DNA of 64,000 nt, from contig QGGY01000019.1 in NCBI GenBank assembly GCA_003148945.1, positions 1-64,000 of the forward strand, given 5' to 3'. This DNA is from Murimonas intestini (GTDB taxonomy: Bacteria; Bacillota; Clostridia; Lachnospirales; Lachnospiraceae). A program made the translations under genes and the position numbers. The notes below the pieces were generated by a model that saw only the letters and a list, made by a program, of their open reading frames with translations, was not told the origin of the DNA and did not search any database. Positions 63,209 to 64,000 of this stretch are shown one piece after another (position 1 is the first letter of the stretch; every line of letters starts with the position of its first letter).

Positions 63209-64000
63209 GATAAAGGCTGCGCGATCTTATATATATTCTCTGCGTTCTTGCCTGTGATCAGTTCCTTTTCCTCTTCAGAAATATCCAGCTTCTGTATAAA
63301 ATCAATGCCCTCTGTGAGCCATTCCTGCCTCACCGGGTAGGATGTGCCGAAAATGATATGGTCAGCTCCCAGGATCTTTACAGCGCATTCCAGCAGATCC
63401 TTTCCCCAGGGCTGCGCATGGGACAATTCATAATAAATGTTATCCCTGATCTGGTCACAGTAACGGTTTGTATCAGTGTCAAACCGTTTTACTGTATCCT
63501 CCGACACAGCAGGTGTCTTGCGGAACATACTGTCACGGTAGGCAAAGAAAGAGCCTCCCAGCATGGAGTGGACCAGTTTCAGGTTCGGGCACTCATCAAA
63601 CAGCCCGCCAAAAACTTCTCTTGCAATGGCAGTTGTCTGGTCTGCACACCGTCCATAGGACCTGCGCAGATTATTATACTCATAGATGGAGGAATAATCT
63701 GCCGGGACGGGGGAATGGTGCACATAAACGGGCAGGTTCAGCTCATTCACACTGCGGAAGAACGGGCGGAAGGATTCATGGTCCAGATACCGTTTCCCGT
63801 AATGCGAAGAGATCTGCACACCAGTCATACCAAGTTCCTTAACACAGCGTTCCAGCTCATAGATCCCCTCTTTTCCCGCAAGAGGAGGCACCGCTGCCAG
63901 AGCTGCCAGACGTCCGTTGCTTCTCTTTACATGCTCTGCCATGCCGTCGTTAAATTTTCTGCATAGCTCCATACTCAGCCATGCGTGGCAGCAGGGTATC
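63205..64000 (-). CDS. Amidohydrolase family protein (5' end outside window)
   Basis: At least 265 residues are seen. The frame stays open to the right edge, upstream of the first ATG at 63972, and relatives have an N-terminal part before LCRKFNDGMAEH, so the gene probably starts beyond 64000. AALAAVPP, GVQISSHYGKRYLD, NLPVYVHHSP (metal-type histidines), NLKLVHSMLGG and ADHIIFGTSYPVRQE match the PF04909 group (decarboxylases/hydrolases of the ACMSD type). It overlaps the kinase gene tail-to-tail by 4 bp. Confidence 0.85.
   Translation of the reverse strand, partial: IPCCHAWLSMELCRKFNDGMAEHVKRSNGRLAALAAVPPLAGKEGIYELERCVKELGMTGVQISSHYGKRYLDHESFRPFFRSVNELNLPVYVHHSPVPADYSSIYEYNNLRRSYGRCADQTTAIAREVFGGLFDECPNLKLVHSMLGGSFFAYRDSMFRKTPAVSEDTVKRFDTDTNRYCDQIRDNIYYELSHAQPWGKDLLECAVKILGADHIIFGTSYPVRQEWLTEGIDFIQKLDISEEEKELITGKNAENIYKIAQPLS

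Overview
The window looks like the chromosome of a gut-type Clostridia bacterium, most likely Lachnospiraceae. Codon use is moderately AT-rich, strong GGAGG ribosome binding sites are frequent, there are many CUT1-type sugar ABC cassettes with YesMN/AraC/GntR regulators, and the type I-C CRISPR system is typical of Firmicutes. I cannot name a species. No rRNA or tRNA gene was seen. Most genes lie on the minus strand.

1-14.4 kb is a defence island. Three CRISPR arrays (3, 14 and 40 recognisable repeats, all read on the minus strand) share a 45-bp dyad in their leaders. A complete type I-C operon, cas3-cas5c-cas8c-cas7-cas4-cas1-cas2, sits between arrays B and C. Between arrays A and B lie an intact HEPN/MNT toxin-antitoxin pair, a degenerate second MNT, a fused MNT/HEPN remnant and the broken 3' end of a methionyl-tRNA synthetase gene. 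A degenerate CRISPR repeat lies inside the cas operon just upstream of the cas5c ribosome binding site.

14.4-17.2 kb is decayed DNA. It holds a 63-bp tandem repeat, an inverted CRISPR relic with one spacer-sized segment, a Fic protein with a broken active-site motif, a transglutaminase-like pseudogene and two interspersed hairpin repeats. 17.2-24.4 kb carries housekeeping and efflux genes: an AraC regulator, an MFS exporter, rsgA (preceded by a 12-codon leader ORF and a terminator), a CmpB-like membrane protein, and a FUSC protein with its MarR regulator.

24.5-34.8 kb is carbohydrate operon 1: an LplABC-type importer, an alpha/beta hydrolase, a URO-D-like protein, a GH4 glycosidase, a NagB-like deaminase and an Ntn asparaginase, with a divergent AraC regulator. 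34.8-36.6 kb holds a flavoprotein and an Rpn/PD-(D/E)XK protein. 37.0-47.5 kb is operon 2: AtuA, DUF4387, two permeases, a small frameshifted gene, a binding protein, two ADP-ribosylglycohydrolase (ARH) family proteins, a CE1-like esterase and a GntR regulator. 47.7-51.8 kb has a TetR-controlled micro-ORF/hydrolase pair and an EAL protein. 52.0-63.2 kb is operon 3: a third ARH protein, a TIM-barrel GH67-like protein, a CUT1 importer, a divergent YesNM two-component system and a double-GntR regulator. An amidohydrolase runs off the right edge.

The most interesting points are the crRNA-like degenerate repeat in the cas operon, the leader-peptide/terminator arrangement before rsgA, and the recurrence of ARH-family proteins inside sugar-import operons, which suggests a catabolic role for this family. 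Functions are inferred by reading the sequence; no database search was possible.
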